DNA of 64,000 nt from Symbiodinium microadriaticum (GCA_001939145.1 LSRX01001111.1:162059-226058); one strand, 5' to 3'; shown: positions 1 to 12,903, numbered from the stretch's first letter. The notes: generated by a model from the sequence alone, not told the origin. Made by a program: numbers and translations.

Positions 1-1748
1 ATTGGTAGCAATCATGCAAGTGGAGCTGGTTCCGGCCTCCGAACATAAGACCTCTCGGGCCTCAATCAACACATCCTCTTCTAAGATGCTCAGAATCCAG
101 GTATGGCCCACCCTCCCGCTCCACCAGATGGACGAAGCATTCCTACCCGCTTTCCAAAGGACGCCCCGAAAATGGCCAGTGCCCTGAACAGGCACAAGCC
201 CTCTAATTTCGGACTGTGCAACATCAGTCAAAGGTTTGAGTTCCTGCAATGTAGATGCCTCCACAAGCTTCTGCAGCTGCGGCATGAGAGGAAGCAGGTC
301 GTGGATTCTCGCAGAATCCTGGCACGAGCGGATTGATGCAAAAGGTCTGACATGCGTTTCCAAGGATCGACAGATCGCCAGTGATTTAACTAGTGACTTC
401 ACCCCGCATTAAGAAGCAGCAAACATCCACTCTGCTCCCCACCACATGTGAAGATCGGATTTTGACAAGCAGGTGCTGATGAGCCCACCAAATGCGGTTT
501 CAGGCGCTCCCGGAAACCAGTTTCGGAAAGAGTCAGCCCTCCTTTCTAGTGGCATTGACAATGGCAGTCGGAGTAGCAGCCTTCCCAGGGCCCACCCACC
601 TTCATTAACCTCGTAATGGACGTAACTTTAATGTGACTAGTTGAACTAATGGGTCCCGGAATGAACCTCAAACTTTCTTGGAATACCTACACTGTCGGCT
701 GCTACCAATGCTGCTAACTCCAACTTACTCTACCTACTCGTCGAGCTACTCGTCTGGTCAGCGGCCACCCCCTACGATTTGTCCTGCAGTTTTATGCCGG
801 ACAAAATCTTCAATCAAGGTGGTTTCTGTTAAAGGCCTACCAGGGCAGATGCAGCAAGCGCAAAATCAAAGCAAAACTGTGCAAGGCATGAAGGCTCCTT
901 GTCCGTACACTGCTGTACATAATGGTCGAGGATGGCGACCATGCAAGCAGTCACCTTGGTTTGACATAGCTTGACTCTTGGAAGGAGGCCATGCTCTGGT
1001 GTGCAGGCTACAAGATGAGGCAAGAGTGACGAGATAGACGTACGGAGAGATGCGTCACTGTCGACAAGTGCCGATCAGGTCTCCGACCGTGTCCACCCCA
1101 CCATAATCGTCCTCAGGCTGCGTCTCAAGCCATGACCAGGGCAGTCGTATCACACTGCGCCGCGTGTGTGTTTTGCTGTTCAGGGAAGAAGTTGCTACAT
1201 GTACTTCAACAGCCGTGACTCCTTGAAGCTTCGCGTTGTTCCTGTACTGAGTCGATAGCTATTAATTTACCTAGTCAACAGCTGTGCCCGGCAGCAGGCC
1301 TTTGCATGGCATGCACCGAGTAACATCTGCATCCGCGATAGCTCCTGTGGGTCGCATTTGCTCAAGGCAGCTTTGGCAAAGGCCCAAAAGCTGGTGGCGC
1401 CAGGTCTTGGGACCAGTATCATGCTGCATGATAGGTTTCGGGTACGAGCGATCGATGGTCTGCTAGCTCGTCGGGGTTATACCTCAAGTGGCAACGCAGT
1501 GACGTTCTGTCATGACAATACTTCTGTCAAAGGACAGTTTCACCGACAGCAGGCTCGATCGATGCTTGGCTTTGGGGTGCATAGGAGTTGGTGGTCACAT
1601 GCCGACGGGCAGGTCGGGGCCTTGCTGGAACAAATCTCGCCCAGCAGCTTCACCAGGGCCGGATCCTGGTCGGAATGAACTGCCACGGAGGAAGCCTGTG
1701 GAGGGTCATCCCGAGCCCTCCGCTCGCTGTGGAACTGGCAGCTTGGAG
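1..1748. other. Unassigned DNA
   Basis: Only short overlapping open frames are present on both strands. None shows a family motif or a phase-consistent pair of splice sites. It probably contains intron of the plus-strand gene whose exons follow, plus intergenic DNA. Confidence 0.4.
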
Positions 1749-2236
1749 GCCGCAGATTTCGAATCGGCCGCAGAGTCGCTGACCGCGAACTGCCGGGTTT
1801 CCAACATTCGAGATGCCACGGAAGCTCTGATGGCATTCAGCCTCATTCTTGTCATCTGCCTTGTTCTTGCTGCCGCCTTAGTCTGGTGGCATGCACGTTG
1901 ATCTCTGCAACTGTGCAATGCGGTTTGTGCGACGAGATTGCTTCAATTTTAGGTTTTTTATTTGTGCAGAAGCTGTTGCAATGCCTTCTGCGAGTTCGTC
2001 ACTAAGGCAAGAAGAGATCACATGTTATCATCGGCATAGCCTGATTGCATACTCTATGCCAAACCTTGCAGGAGCTTTCCTGGGGCCCCCGACGCCGCAA
2101 ACGCGATTCAAAGGAAGAATGCGACACGGTCTCCTTGGCGTCTCGGAAGTCCGACGGCTACAGGACCCTCAACCTCCCGAAAGCCCTTTCCAAACCGCCG
2201 GCAGCTTCTGTTCTACCCCGAAGGCGCAGCCGCTGA
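1749..2236 (+). CDS. Last two exons of a membrane protein with one C-terminal span and a basic tail
   Basis: Two exons fit together in phase. The first (1749-1892) opens after an AG before G and encodes a soluble stretch followed by one hydrophobic segment (LILVICLVLAAALVWWH). It ends at a GC donor. The second (2072-2236) opens after a pyrimidine-rich tract ending in CAG and begins ELSWGPRRRKRDSKEE, a basic cytoplasmic-type tail, ending in PRRRSR and a stop. A span followed at once by positive charge suggests an in-out orientation with the C-terminus in the cytosol. The family is not recognised. A competing frame runs through the second exon (to about 2331), so the junction is a model. Upstream exons were not found. 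A hydrophobic open frame at 2760-2999 on the same strand could be a further exon or chance. Confidence 0.42.
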
Positions 2237-2311
2237 AAGCTGAGGCAACAACTGATTCCTTCCGAAACGATTCGGGCTCGGAGGCCTTGCTTGCAATGCG
2301 CACTCCTATGG

Positions 2312-2373
2312 CTATATATAATATAATATAAGATAAGATAATATAATATAGTATAATATAACATAATATAATG
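2312..2373. repeat. AT-rich TATAA/ATAAT simple repeat
   Basis: Degenerate tandem TATAA-type pentamers occur with single-base variants. Nothing ties it to a promoter. Confidence 0.8.
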
Positions 2374-3238
2374 TACTCCTATCTCTTGCATTCTGTTACT
2401 CCTTCCGCGGGCGCTGTCAGCTCCGAGGAGTCCACGGGAAGGTTCGCCAAGGACTGAGGCTTCGCCAGCTCCCGGAGGGAACCTCAAAGCAGGAGCTTAA
2501 AGCCATCTGATTATCAGAATCCTGGGATACTTGCTACCTAGTAGTGAAGAATTCATTGGCTGACTTGAGCTTCTCTTGGCTTCCCAAATCACTACTCCAC
2601 GGCGTCAGCGCAGGGGCCTTTCTGCAAGTCCTCCTTGGCTGCAGCAGCAAGGGCTGCTTCCTGCGTGGGCGGTTCGTACTGCCGCCCTGAAGTCTAACTA
2701 CAGTGAATGCTCGAATCATGCACTGCGAGCCCCCGTAACGTACTCTTATCGATGCGGCTTTGTTTTCGCAGAGGGTGGTGCCTCAGCAGCGTCCAGCTCC
2801 GAGGGGAGAACGGCTAACGCCTGCCAGCTTTCTGAATCAGGCGGCAATGCTGTTCCTCGTTTTGTCTCTAGTTTTGACTTCTTGGTGGATCTCCGGAACA
2901 GCTTGGTGTAACGCCGTGGACACGGCCACGGCCATGAACATGCTCGGCTGCACCCGAAGACAAAAATCTCGAGTGTCGGCATCCAGGGCACCCTCGTAGC
3001 CTCGGCATCTCGGTTTCTCGTCCCTTTTGTGTAACAGCAGCTCAAATCACTCGATGTGGCTTGAACGGGTGTGCTCTACTCCTCCATACTCTGTCGGGCG
3101 CAGGTGCTGCAGCCAGTTTCATCTTGATGAGGCTTGAAAGTTGCTTCATGTCGAGATCTTCGAACGTCATCGCCTCCAAAGCTCAAGGGTAATTCATGAC
3201 TAAGGGTTCAACCAGCCGCGTTACTCAACCTAAACCAT
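2374..3238. other. Unassigned DNA with one hydrophobic open frame
   Basis: The stretch between the AT-rich repeat and the GAT satellite has an open frame at about 2775-2999 (+) containing a possible membrane segment (AMLFLVLSLVLTSWWISG). No splice partner was identified. Confidence 0.3.
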
Positions 3239-3320
3239 TTGTCTCTTGATTTGTCCAGATTAGAGTTGGATCTTCACTTCCACTTCTCCTGGTACGAAGA
3301 TCACTTGGAAGTCTGCGGGA

Positions 3321-5650
3321 ATGAAAATGATGAAGATGATGGAGATGATGGAGATGAGGAAGATGATGGAGATGATGGAGATGATGGAGATGGTGGAGAT
3401 GATGAGGATGATGGGGATGATGGAGATGATGAAGATGACGAAGGTGATGAAGATGATGGAGATGATGAAGACGATGAAGATGATGGAGATGATGAAGATG
3501 ATGGAGATGATGAGCACGATGAAGATGATGGAGATGATTGGTATGATGAAGATGATGAAGATGATGGAGATGATGAAGACGATGAAGATGATGGAAATGA
3601 TGGGGATGATGAAGATGATGGAGATGATGAAGATGATGGAGATGATGGAGATGCTGGAGATGATGGAGATGATGAAGATGAAGGAGATGCTAAAGATGAT
3701 GGAGATGATTGGGATGATGGAGATGATGGGGATGATGAAGATGATGGGGATGATGGAGATGATGGAGATGATGAAGATGAAGGAGATGATGAAGATGATG
3801 GAGATGATTGGGATGATGAAGATGATGGGGATGCTGAAGATGATGGGGATGATGGAGATACGCCATGATGGAGATGATAAAGATGATGGAAATGATGGAG
3901 ATGATGGAGATGACGGAGATGACGGAGATGATGAAGATGATGGAGATGATGGAGATGACGGAGATGACGGAGATGATGAAGATGATGGAGATGATGAAGA
4001 TGATGGAGATGATGGAGATGATGAAGATGATGGAGATGATGAAGATGATGGAGATGATGAAGATGATGAAGATGATGAAGATGATGAAGATGATGAAGAT
4101 GATGAAGATGATGAAGATGATGAAGATGATGAAGATGATGAAGATGATGAAGATGATGAAGATGATGAAGATGATGAAGATGATGAAGATGATGAAGATG
4201 ATGAAGATGATGAAGATGATGAAGATGATGAAGATGATGAAGATGATGAAGATGATGAAGATGATGAAGATGATGAAGATGATGAAGATGATGAAGATGA
4301 TGAAGATGATGAAGATGATGAAGATGATGAAGATGATGAAGATGATGAAGATGATGAAGATGATGAAGATGATGAAGATGATGAAGATGATGAAGATGAT
4401 GAAGATGATGAAGATGATGAAGATGATGAAGATGATGAAGATGATGAAGATGATGAAGATGATGAAGATGATGAAGATGATGAAGATGATGAAGATGATG
4501 AAGATGATGAAGATGATGAAGATGATGAAGATGATGAAGATGATGAAGATGATGAAGATGATGAAGATGATGAAGATGATGAAGATGATGAAGATGATGA
4601 AGATGATGAAGATGATGAAGATGATGAAGATGATGAAGATGATGAAGATGATGAAGATGATGAAGATGATGAAGATGATGAAGATGATGAAGATGATGAA
4701 GATGATGAAGATGATGAAGATGATGAAGATGATGAAGATGATGAAGATGATGAAGATGATGAAGATGATGAAGATGATGAAGATGATGAAGATGATGAAG
4801 ATGATGAAGATGATGAAGATGATGAAGATGATGAAGATGATGAAGATGATGAAGATGATGAAGATGATGAAGATGATGAAGATGATGAAGATGATGAAGA
4901 TGATGAAGATGATGAAGATGATGAAGATGATGAAGATGATGAAGATGATGAAGATGATGAAGATGATGAAGATGATGAAGATGATGAAGATGATGAAGAT
5001 GATGAAGATGATGAAGATGATGAAGATGATGAAGATGATGAAGATGATGAAGATGATGAAGATGATGAAGATGATGAAGATGATGAAGATGATGAAGATG
5101 ATGAAGATGATGAAGATGATGAAGATGATGAAGATGATGAAGATGATGAAGATGATGAAGATGATGAAGATGATGAAGATGATGAAGATGATGAAGATGA
5201 TGAAGATGATGAAGATGATGAAGATGATGAAGATGATGAAGATGATGAAGATGATGAAGATGATGAAGATGATGAAGATGATGAAGATGATGAAGATGAT
5301 GAAGATGATGAAGATGATGAAGATGATGAAGATGATGAAGATGATGAAGATGATGAAGATGATGAAGATGATGAAGATGATGAAGATGATGAAGATGATG
5401 AAGATGATGAAGATGATGAAGATGATGAAGATGATGAAGATGATGAAGATGATGAAGATGATGAAGATGATGAAGATGATGAAGATGATGAAGATGATGA
5501 AGATGATGAAGATGATGAAGATGATGAAGATGATGAAGATGATGAAGATGATGGAGATGATGAAGACGATGAAGATGATGGAGGTGATGGAGATGATGGA
5601 GATGATGAAGATCATAAAGATGATGAATATCATGAAAATGATGATATGAA
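3321..5650. repeat. GATGATGAA satellite of about 2.3 kb
   Basis: A 9-base unit (GATGATGAA on the plus strand) runs for about 2.3 kb. The first 730 bases are a variable zone mixing GGA, GAA, GGG and occasional other triplets. From about 4055 to 5550 the unit is essentially perfect, roughly 165 copies, with variant units returning at the 3' edge. Because the unit is a multiple of three and lacks stops in most frames, long open frames exist on both strands: poly-Asp/Glu and poly-Met/Lys on plus, poly-His/Leu and poly-Ile/Phe on minus. These frames are a by-product of the repeat. No flanking start, splice signal or unique domain argues that any is a protein. The variable edge and homogeneous core look like array growth by slippage or unequal exchange. 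Confidence 0.97.
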
Positions 5651-5976
5651 GGGATGTGGTGAGGGGGTGAAGGGGTGGAGGAGAAAGGGTAGAGGTGGGG
5701 TGACGAAGACTTTGCCAACTACCCCGAGCTTCCGACGCACGATTGCACCGATGCACAAGGAAGCAAGGACCTCGGCCAAAGACGAGGCATAGCAGAGTCT
5801 AGATGCTCCCCGCCCTTCGAGACTTCTGGCGACAGGGTGCAGTATCGCACAACTTTTTCAATAGTGTAAGAGCGCTCGCGCACCATGTCAGCAGGAAAAA
5901 TGTCTTTTACAGAGAACTGGTCCCTGCTGAGAGTCGACGGCAAAAACGAGACCAGCAATGGCCTTCCGATCCATGC

Positions 5977-6588
5977 TCACAGTCCGACACCTGCCAAAGT
6001 ATTCTTGACAAACGTAGCCTTGCGCTCCTCGATCTGACCCTCGGCGCTCTTGATCTTGTCCTGCATGGACTGCTGAACCTTGGCCCTGAAGTCGGCGGCC
6101 TTCTTCTCGCGCTCGGCTGCCTTGGCGGTCATCTGGGCCTCGATTGCAGCCTCGGTCTTCTCACGAGCCTCAGCCAACTCCTTGGCCGCCTTCTCACGGG
6201 CCTCCTTGATCTCGGCGGTGTATGTCACCTGCATCTCGTCAGCCTCGGCGAGCATGTCGGTGGCATCGGAGAGAGTCTGCAAGAGCTTGGCGTTGCGCTC
6301 CTCCATCTCCTCGCTAACAGGAGCGTAGAACAAGGCGTTCAAGACGGCCATCAGGAGCAGGAAGCTGCCGGCCACGAAGGGAAGCGTCAGGCCGAAATCG
6401 AACATGCCACCAGCATGGGCCGGAGCAGGCAAAGACGCCACCAAAGCTGCGCTACCCGCTGTCAGCAATTGGTCCCTGGCCGGGGGAGTGCTCTGTGTGG
6501 GCGGCATGACGAAGGTGGGGAGGCTGCAGCAGGCGGCCACCAGCAGCAGCACTGCCAAACCCGAAGAGCGACGCTTGGTGACGAACAT
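5977..6588 (-). CDS. atpG: Chloroplast ATP synthase subunit b' (CF0-II), plastid-targeted precursor
   Basis: A 203-residue protein encoded without introns. Subunit b' pairs with subunit b to form the peripheral stalk that holds F1 on the thylakoid CF0 rotor. The N-terminus has a hydrophobic signal segment (LAVLLLVAACCSL), then FVMPP and a Ser/Thr/Ala/Pro-rich leader ending in PAHA just before GGMFDFGLTLPF. That fits the layered targeting of peridinin plastids plus a thylakoid-processing site. The mature start matches the FDFNLTLP-type start of CF0-II. One transmembrane helix (VAGSFLLLMAVLNALFYAPV) follows, then a long charged coiled coil rich in Ala, Glu, Lys and Arg to the C-terminus. Length and domain order are normal for the family. 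The ATG at 6588 is chosen because it precedes the signal peptide directly. The 284-residue open frame on the opposite strand (5803-6657) is its shadow. Absence of introns contrasts with most neighbours. Confidence 0.95.
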   Translation of the reverse strand: MFVTKRRSSGLAVLLLVAACCSLPTFVMPPTQSTPPARDQLLTAGSAALVASLPAPAHAGGMFDFGLTLPFVAGSFLLLMAVLNALFYAPVSEEMEERNAKLLQTLSDATDMLAEADEMQVTYTAEIKEAREKAAKELAEAREKTEAAIEAQMTAKAAEREKKAADFRAKVQQSMQDKIKSAEGQIEERKATFVKNTLAGVGL

Positions 6589-7257
6589 GGCGAGAATGTG
6601 AGATGCTGTGCTAACCCTCTAAGACACGATGCGCCAATGGTCCATGTGCCTGCATGACCCCACACAAGTCTCTGCTGCAGGCCAAGGCAGTCCGCGCCAA
6701 GCACTGGACGAAAGCGCAAGGCCGTACAAGGCAACGCAAGGCCATGCCTTCATGACAGCAGAACCGCACGCAGAGGCTCTCAAAGGCCCCTGCCCGAGCG
6801 CCCAGGTCCACCGACTGGAGGAGGCGCCCAAGCAGCGCCAAGCCCCGAGTGGAAGAGGCTGGCGCAAGATAAAGTCGTACGGGGCGCTACGCTTGCAGCT
6901 TGCAGCCCACCTCCTTGTACTCCAGCCAGAGCTGTAATCACCTTAGCCGAATGTAGCCTAAAATGTAGCCTTGATCCTGCCTCCAACCGTTCGGGTATCC
7001 GCCAAGTTTTTCAGCACAACACGCACGCTGAGAGGGTGACCCCGCCGCAGCGCAGCCCGTGCCAAAGCAACCACGCGCAAACCGCATGGAGCGAGGTGGA
7101 CTGCAGGGGATGTTACTGAAGTTTGCAGCCGTTCTCATTCGCACTCTCTTTGTTATTGCCTCTTGCCGGCGAGAACCGTGCACAGGAGTCGTAAATACAA
7201 GACCCCAGACTTGCATATCGTCGAATCGTGATATGGATCGCAACCCCTGCCCCGGAG
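6589..7257. other. Unassigned DNA upstream of atpG
   Basis: The region holds the 5' side of atpG (minus strand). No recognisable promoter element or spliced-leader relic was seen. Open frames here overlap on both strands and look non-coding. Confidence 0.35.
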
Positions 7258-7521
7258 GTGGCCTCCGCTGTAGTGAGACGCTTGAGGGCTTCAAGGGCTC
7301 CATCCTGCATACGAGCAACCGCAGTGCGCCCTTGGCAGAGTGTGGCAGAGGACCACCTGCTGGCAAAAGTAGAGCAAAGCTTCTCCGTGGCTCTCCTGCT
7401 GTCATGCTTGGGCGAAGCAGGCGCTGCAGCGAAGGATCTTTTGCAAGAAAATGGTCTGCTTCGAGCAACTATGCAGTTCACTGCGTGGGCAGTGTCGGGG
7501 CTCCTGAATCAGCCTTTTCAG
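7258..7521 (+). CDS. Internal exon of an unrecognised helical protein
   Basis: This is an 88-codon open block bounded by an AG before G on the left and CAG before GC on the right, in phase 0 at both ends. The predicted peptide is Ala/Leu-rich and looks alpha-helical, for example SVAEDHLLAKVEQSFSVALL and GEAGAAAKDLLQENGLLRA. Codons show a G-first, non-G-second bias typical of coding. It could belong to an armadillo/HEAT-like protein, but no motif settles that. Partner exons were not located. Confidence 0.5.
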
Positions 7522-10500
7522 GCAGTCAGTGGCCGCAAAACCTGAGCCAAAGCAAAAGTACACGGAACGACAGCTGCGACAGCACAAGGTGTCACGGTGT
7601 GGCTTCATGATTTGTTGTACACGAGCACTCACAAGTCATGCGCCCTTCACACAGTATTCGCTGGACTTGACCCCGGGCTGAGAGTGCTGCAACCATTTCT
7701 GTGGTTCTCGGAGGCCGCGGCTCCGGCGGCAACCTGCAACAAAACGCCTTTTCACGAAAGTTGTTCGGTCGGAGCTTTTTCCACTCTCTAGTGGCCCCCG
7801 GTCTAGTCACACTTGCCGAGGAAGGGCATTGAAAGCCCCAATCGAGGCAGCGAGTGAGCCTGATCCTCCGTTGCGCGCCAAAGCAGCGCCAACAACGCTC
7901 CGAACCTCCGTCTGGTTGTGTCGACGAGGTTGATCAGTTTTCAAATCACTCTTTCATACTCTTTCGCTCCGGTTCAACTTGTGACCGTCATCGCACTTGC
8001 ACACTGTTCCGGTCGTCCTTTCCCTGCGATGTGACCAGGGCCCCAGCAGACCCGACTTCACGACATTCTGCCGAGCGGCATCGTAACAAATAATCTTCAT
8101 CCTCACTTGTGGAAGGGGTTGCTTGCTCTGCAAGACCTAGTAGGACCTACAGTATGTGCCACTGTGTCGTCGGCAACCGGGCTAGAAGACATATGCCTCC
8201 AGACAGCACCTCAAGTGGTCATCAACGGTCCCGGGTTCCGCACAAAATGAAACAAAGGCGCATCCGGTTGAACAGGCGCATCTGCAAAAGGCGTTGAGTC
8301 TGGTACTGCGCAGCGCAGGAACACCACACTAGCTTGTCCTGGCCTGCAAGACTTGCTGTGCCTGCTGAGACGCAGAGGCAGCTGCCTGCGGTCGACTCGT
8401 TGTGTAGTGACAAGCTGAGTCAAGCATTCGATGAAGTTCTTGGTAGAAATTGGTCTTTCATCCGACGTGGCATGCCCGTGCAACTGACTACACCGAGGCC
8501 CGAAAACAACCCCCAGAGTTCAGAAAAGGTCGTAAAGGGTTGCGTGGGTGGCTCCGTGTCTTCGCTTGGATGTGCCCTGCCTCGGATGCTTCTGCTAACG
8601 CAAAATTCGCCAACTCCTGGCCACTTCAGAATCGGTTGGCTGTCGCTACACGTTTAGACCTGCTCACACGCTCCAACTGCAACGAAGGAGCTAGCTCGAC
8701 CCCCTCAAGATTTTGGTGCAAATCACCGATGCAGCATGCAATTCCGTAGGACTCTCAACTCTTGCTGAAGCATCAACCATCTCCACGAGAGGCACACATA
8801 AAGGCTCCTGATGCTTCCGAAGAGCCCTTAACTTTGAGAATCACCAGCAGTCTGACAAGGACGCAAGGACGTGGGTAGTACCAGACAAGACCCTGTCGTG
8901 CTATGTCTCACTCTCTTACATATCTTACTATCGAACTCCGGTTCTCCTCGAGCACCGAGGAGTCGCAAAGGCGGAAGATCTCTACCTGTGGATCAACTGC
9001 AACTGCTCAACCATTTCCTCCTCTGGTAGAGTAGCTGATGTCGCATTGCATTGTCAGTTTCGTCCCACCAGCTGGAACACTTAGTCAGCAAAGGCTCTCC
9101 GACTACATATCCACTTGTTTTCGGCCTCTTTGTCCGCCACGGCCCTCTTTAGGGCCTCAGTTCCAGGCGTGAGCTGCCGTAGTGCCGGAGGGAAAGAAAC
9201 CGAAAGCCACCAACCTTGCTTGCTTGCCTGCTTGCCTGCTTGCTTGCTTGACTGGTTCTTAAAGATATGCACAGCCAGCCCAGTGCCAAGTAGCAGAGAG
9301 GCACTTGTCTGCCGCCGCATGTGTTGGCTGTCGGCAGAGAAACCTGCAGGCAAAGTGCTCATCAACGTGAACCACTATCTACGCAAGTCAGCATGGATGT
9401 CAGCGGATACTTTGATGATTTGGGACTTCCACCAGCAAGACTCAAGCGCTAGCGTCGAAGGTGTCCCCGCCTTGGCACCACTGCCGTCGCTTCGTCGGCA
9501 TCCAGGAATGCCCAAATCATGCCATCCTGCAAGGAGACATGTGCGTTCTTCATAGAAATTATTGTTCAACGCCTGTAGCTTAGCCCACGCAAATCCGTCA
9601 CTTGATTCATTCCTTCTTGATTGTAAAAACACGGGACATCCACAAGCGTGCACGGTCGCCCGTCCTGGATGACAGCTGGGAGCATCAACAAAGCTCTCAG
9701 ATAGTCCTCCAAACTGACATTGCTCGCACAACATCACCTGGAGTGGCTTCTGAATGGCTTGCCTGAACTAGACAGTCTACTAGTAACCATACAGAATCTG
9801 AACATATTTAGGCAGGTGCGCCCGGTTGGCAAAGGGCTCCTCTAGCATCTGCCGCCGACGATCCACAAATGCCTCAAACACCATGCCAGCTGCCGAGCCG
9901 TGCCCAACACAGTCAAAGAGTGAGTCCAAGTTGCCTGGTCCCTGTTGCCAAAGAGCTTCTTCGGAGGGAGCTCGGGCCTGGGGCGGGGCTGAGCCCTCAG
10001 CCGACCGTTGGTTTCAATTTTTCACGGCTAACGAACTTGAGCTATGACGTGAATTATTTTGTGCATCGACATCAGGTATACGATTCACACCGGACATCAC
10101 CGGACTGAGCGATGTCCGACATGTTCGCAAGGAACGGCCTGAATGCCATCAAGCTGTCGAAAACTATGTTCGCTTGTGCTGTAACTTATGCTGTTTGTAG
10201 ACATAAGTTGCGGCCAGTGCAGCTCTCTAAAATGTATCTCTTCAGCTTGACTGAGTTGTGGAAGGTTTCAAAACGAGTGGACAACCCTGAAACTACCGAA
10301 TTGCTACCTGTGCAGCTCCGAACGGGCAGCTCCTCACGAAACAGTGTTGGTCACTGCCAATAGCATCTACCAAATGCCGAAGCTTCTCTGTTGACTGCTT
10401 CATGCAAACGACGAGTTCTGTAAGATCTGTAAGGCAATCTCGCTGGAAGCTGGGTGCGAATCCGAAAGATGTCTCAGAGTGTTTCGTTTCCTGGAAGTTC

Positions 10501-12837
10501 TGATTGCACTGGATCTAGATGGCTTGAACAGCCCAGCAAAAGCAGGCCCCGCAGAACATTGCACAGTTCACATCGGGTGCTCCGGCAGGGCGCATGCCAG
10601 TTCTTTCCGGCGGAGCTCTGCATGGAGCCAGGCAAACATAGTGTACCTCTGTCAGACAAGCTCAAACTATGACTGCAGCATAAGTCAGCTTCTTGAGTAG
10701 GATCGGCTATCAGGTCTTGGAGCAGTGATGGGTGCCTTTGCCTTGAGGGGGTTGGGAGATAATGTGATACCACCACGGTCTGTCAAGCTGCTTCTGTCTT
10801 TGCAAGCAGCTTGGGCAACGAAGTTCACTTTCACTCAGGTGGAATGCCCCCCCTACACACATAGGATCACGAAGGCCTGCGCGCTCGCGTGAACACCTTC
10901 CCACAATCGTCGACCTCGATGAGGTACTGGGTGTACCGAAGCCTCATTGAAGTTGGCTTTGAAGGGATTCTCGTGCCCTCGGGTCGGGCCCTGAGCACTA
11001 ACAGTCACAACAGCTACTCAACTCCGAGCATTTCGCGTGCAATACTCGCAGAAACCGATCCCTGACTCTGACTCTAGGCCAGAGAAACTGGAAGTTTCTA
11101 AATAGTGCGAGGAAGCGGCTTGTGCCCATGAGCAATTCCCACTTACGAGTAACAACATTAAGAAGTTCTGGAGGAGTGATGAAGCCTTTACAGTATGACT
11201 GCAAACCAGGCGCCCGATGGTGCCACCGTTCATCTCAGCCTGTGGGATCTTGATGACCAGCGGGTACCTACAGAACGCTGAGAGGAAACGCAACATGCAA
11301 AGATACTCAAAGGGAATCCATGAAGCAGCAGGCCTCCCATAGGCACCCAGAATGTCTCGGTCGATCCCGGGCCGGTCCATAATGTTGAACCACCTTCCAA
11401 CGGGCTTAGATAAATCTCAGACAAGGATTTTTTATCCATTGAGCTGTCACTACATCATCCAATTGACTGCAGCGTTATGTCACAACTTCGAAATTGACCC
11501 TTGAAGTCTCCAGCGATCCCCCCAACGGCTGCGACAGTGGAAGCGCTCGCAAAAGCTAGCCAGCACTCTTGATGTCGATGGCCTGTGCTACGGCTACCCG
11601 GATCGGGTGTCGGCCGCAGTTCAGGAGCGACAGCGAGACTGATGTGTTGGCATGTCTGCTGCGTAAGCTGTTAGCTCTTGTGGTCTGGCGAGGTGGGGTG
11701 TGGTGGACCGTGTCCTGAGGACTCGGTCAGGGCTTGGCTTCCGCAGATTTGCTGGCAAAGTGTGTCCATGCGGCCAAGCTTGAATGGCTGAGAAAGGACC
11801 AGCGCAAAGTCATGGCCCGAGCTCGTCCAGGCTGTCCCCGTGACTAGCACCAACAGATCTAACCATCCGCTACAGCCGACTATGAGTGACACTCTAACGA
11901 ACATCGAGCGCCTTTGACCTCCAAACAAGCTTCTCAACTGCCGCGGACACAACATATGCTTCAGGCTATGCGACATCTATGGAAGCTTGGGCGAAGGACT
12001 CTGGAAGCCTTTCTGCAAAGTCAAGCACTCTTAAGTCTTCACATTACATGATTCATTCAACACGGTGCATGAAAACATGTCTGTGCGTGTTGTGGACGGG
12101 AGAAATCTCAATCTAAGCGCAACAAACATTCTTTTTACGGCCATCTGTCTTTGGTGCTTGAATCACAGCACGGGACTTAGGCAGGTAGCTCACGGCTGAT
12201 GAGCTGGCTCATAGCATGCCCAAGAGCCTGGCATGTGTAGTGTGGCATAACGGTGGTTTTGTAGTGTCTAGGGTCTTCCAACCTCTGCCAAACTTCAAAC
12301 TTATTCTGCTGCCTGCGCTGTCTACTAATTAGCCTACCAGTTCAAGCGTCCACTGCAGCTGTCATCCCCGCGCATCTCAGATCTCAGGCCGTCATGCTCA
12401 GTTCTTCGGGCCCGGAGGCAATTTGGTGAAAGCCACAGAACTATGAACCTTTGCACTTGGTTGCTGCAGAAGCAACAAGCAACAACGAAGATGATGACTG
12501 TGCTAGACGTCAAATGCTCCTCAAGACCAACTCCCAGAAGGCGAAGCATGTTTTGAGAGTCTACATTGAGTCTACATTCTCTTTGTCCATGGCTCCGAGG
12601 ACTGGACCCAAGAAGCTTCCATCTGCAAGTCGTTGTGCAAGAGCTTCTTGACCACCAGAAGCCTAAGGTGGGCTGAAGCAGGTCCCGATCTCGGGGGCAC
12701 AACGACCCGCTTCATGTGAGTATGCAAGCCACACGGTCGAATAAGAAATTGTGCGCGATGCCATGCGCAGTACCTGAGCCTGTAGACCCACACGTGAGCA
12801 AAGCCTTGCAAACCGACTTTGTCATATCGTACTTTAA
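7522..12837. other. Long unassigned stretch
   Basis: More than 5 kb where no open frame pairs with convincing splice sites or a family motif. It includes a short CTTG/CCTG repeat at about 9218-9252. It is probably intergenic or long-intron DNA, but isolated short exons could be hidden in it. Confidence 0.4.
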
Positions 12838-12903
12838 TATGTATGTATGTATGTATGTATGCATGCATGCATGCATGCATGTATGTATGTATGTATGTAT
12901 GCA
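12838..12903. repeat. (ATGT)n-(ATGC)n-(ATGT)n microsatellite
   Basis: About five ATGT units, five ATGC units and again ATGT units. A second tract with the same order lies at 14274-14345. Confidence 0.95.

Noticed and set aside
3239-5792. Very long proteins of Asp/Glu, Met/Lys, His/Leu or Ile/Phe on both strands
   Set aside because: All arise from the 9-base satellite being stop-free in several frames. There is no unique domain, start context or splice evidence.
5803-6657. 284-residue plus-strand open frame
   Set aside because: Exact antisense of atpG; Leu/Gly/His composition mirrors the coiled-coil codons of the real gene.
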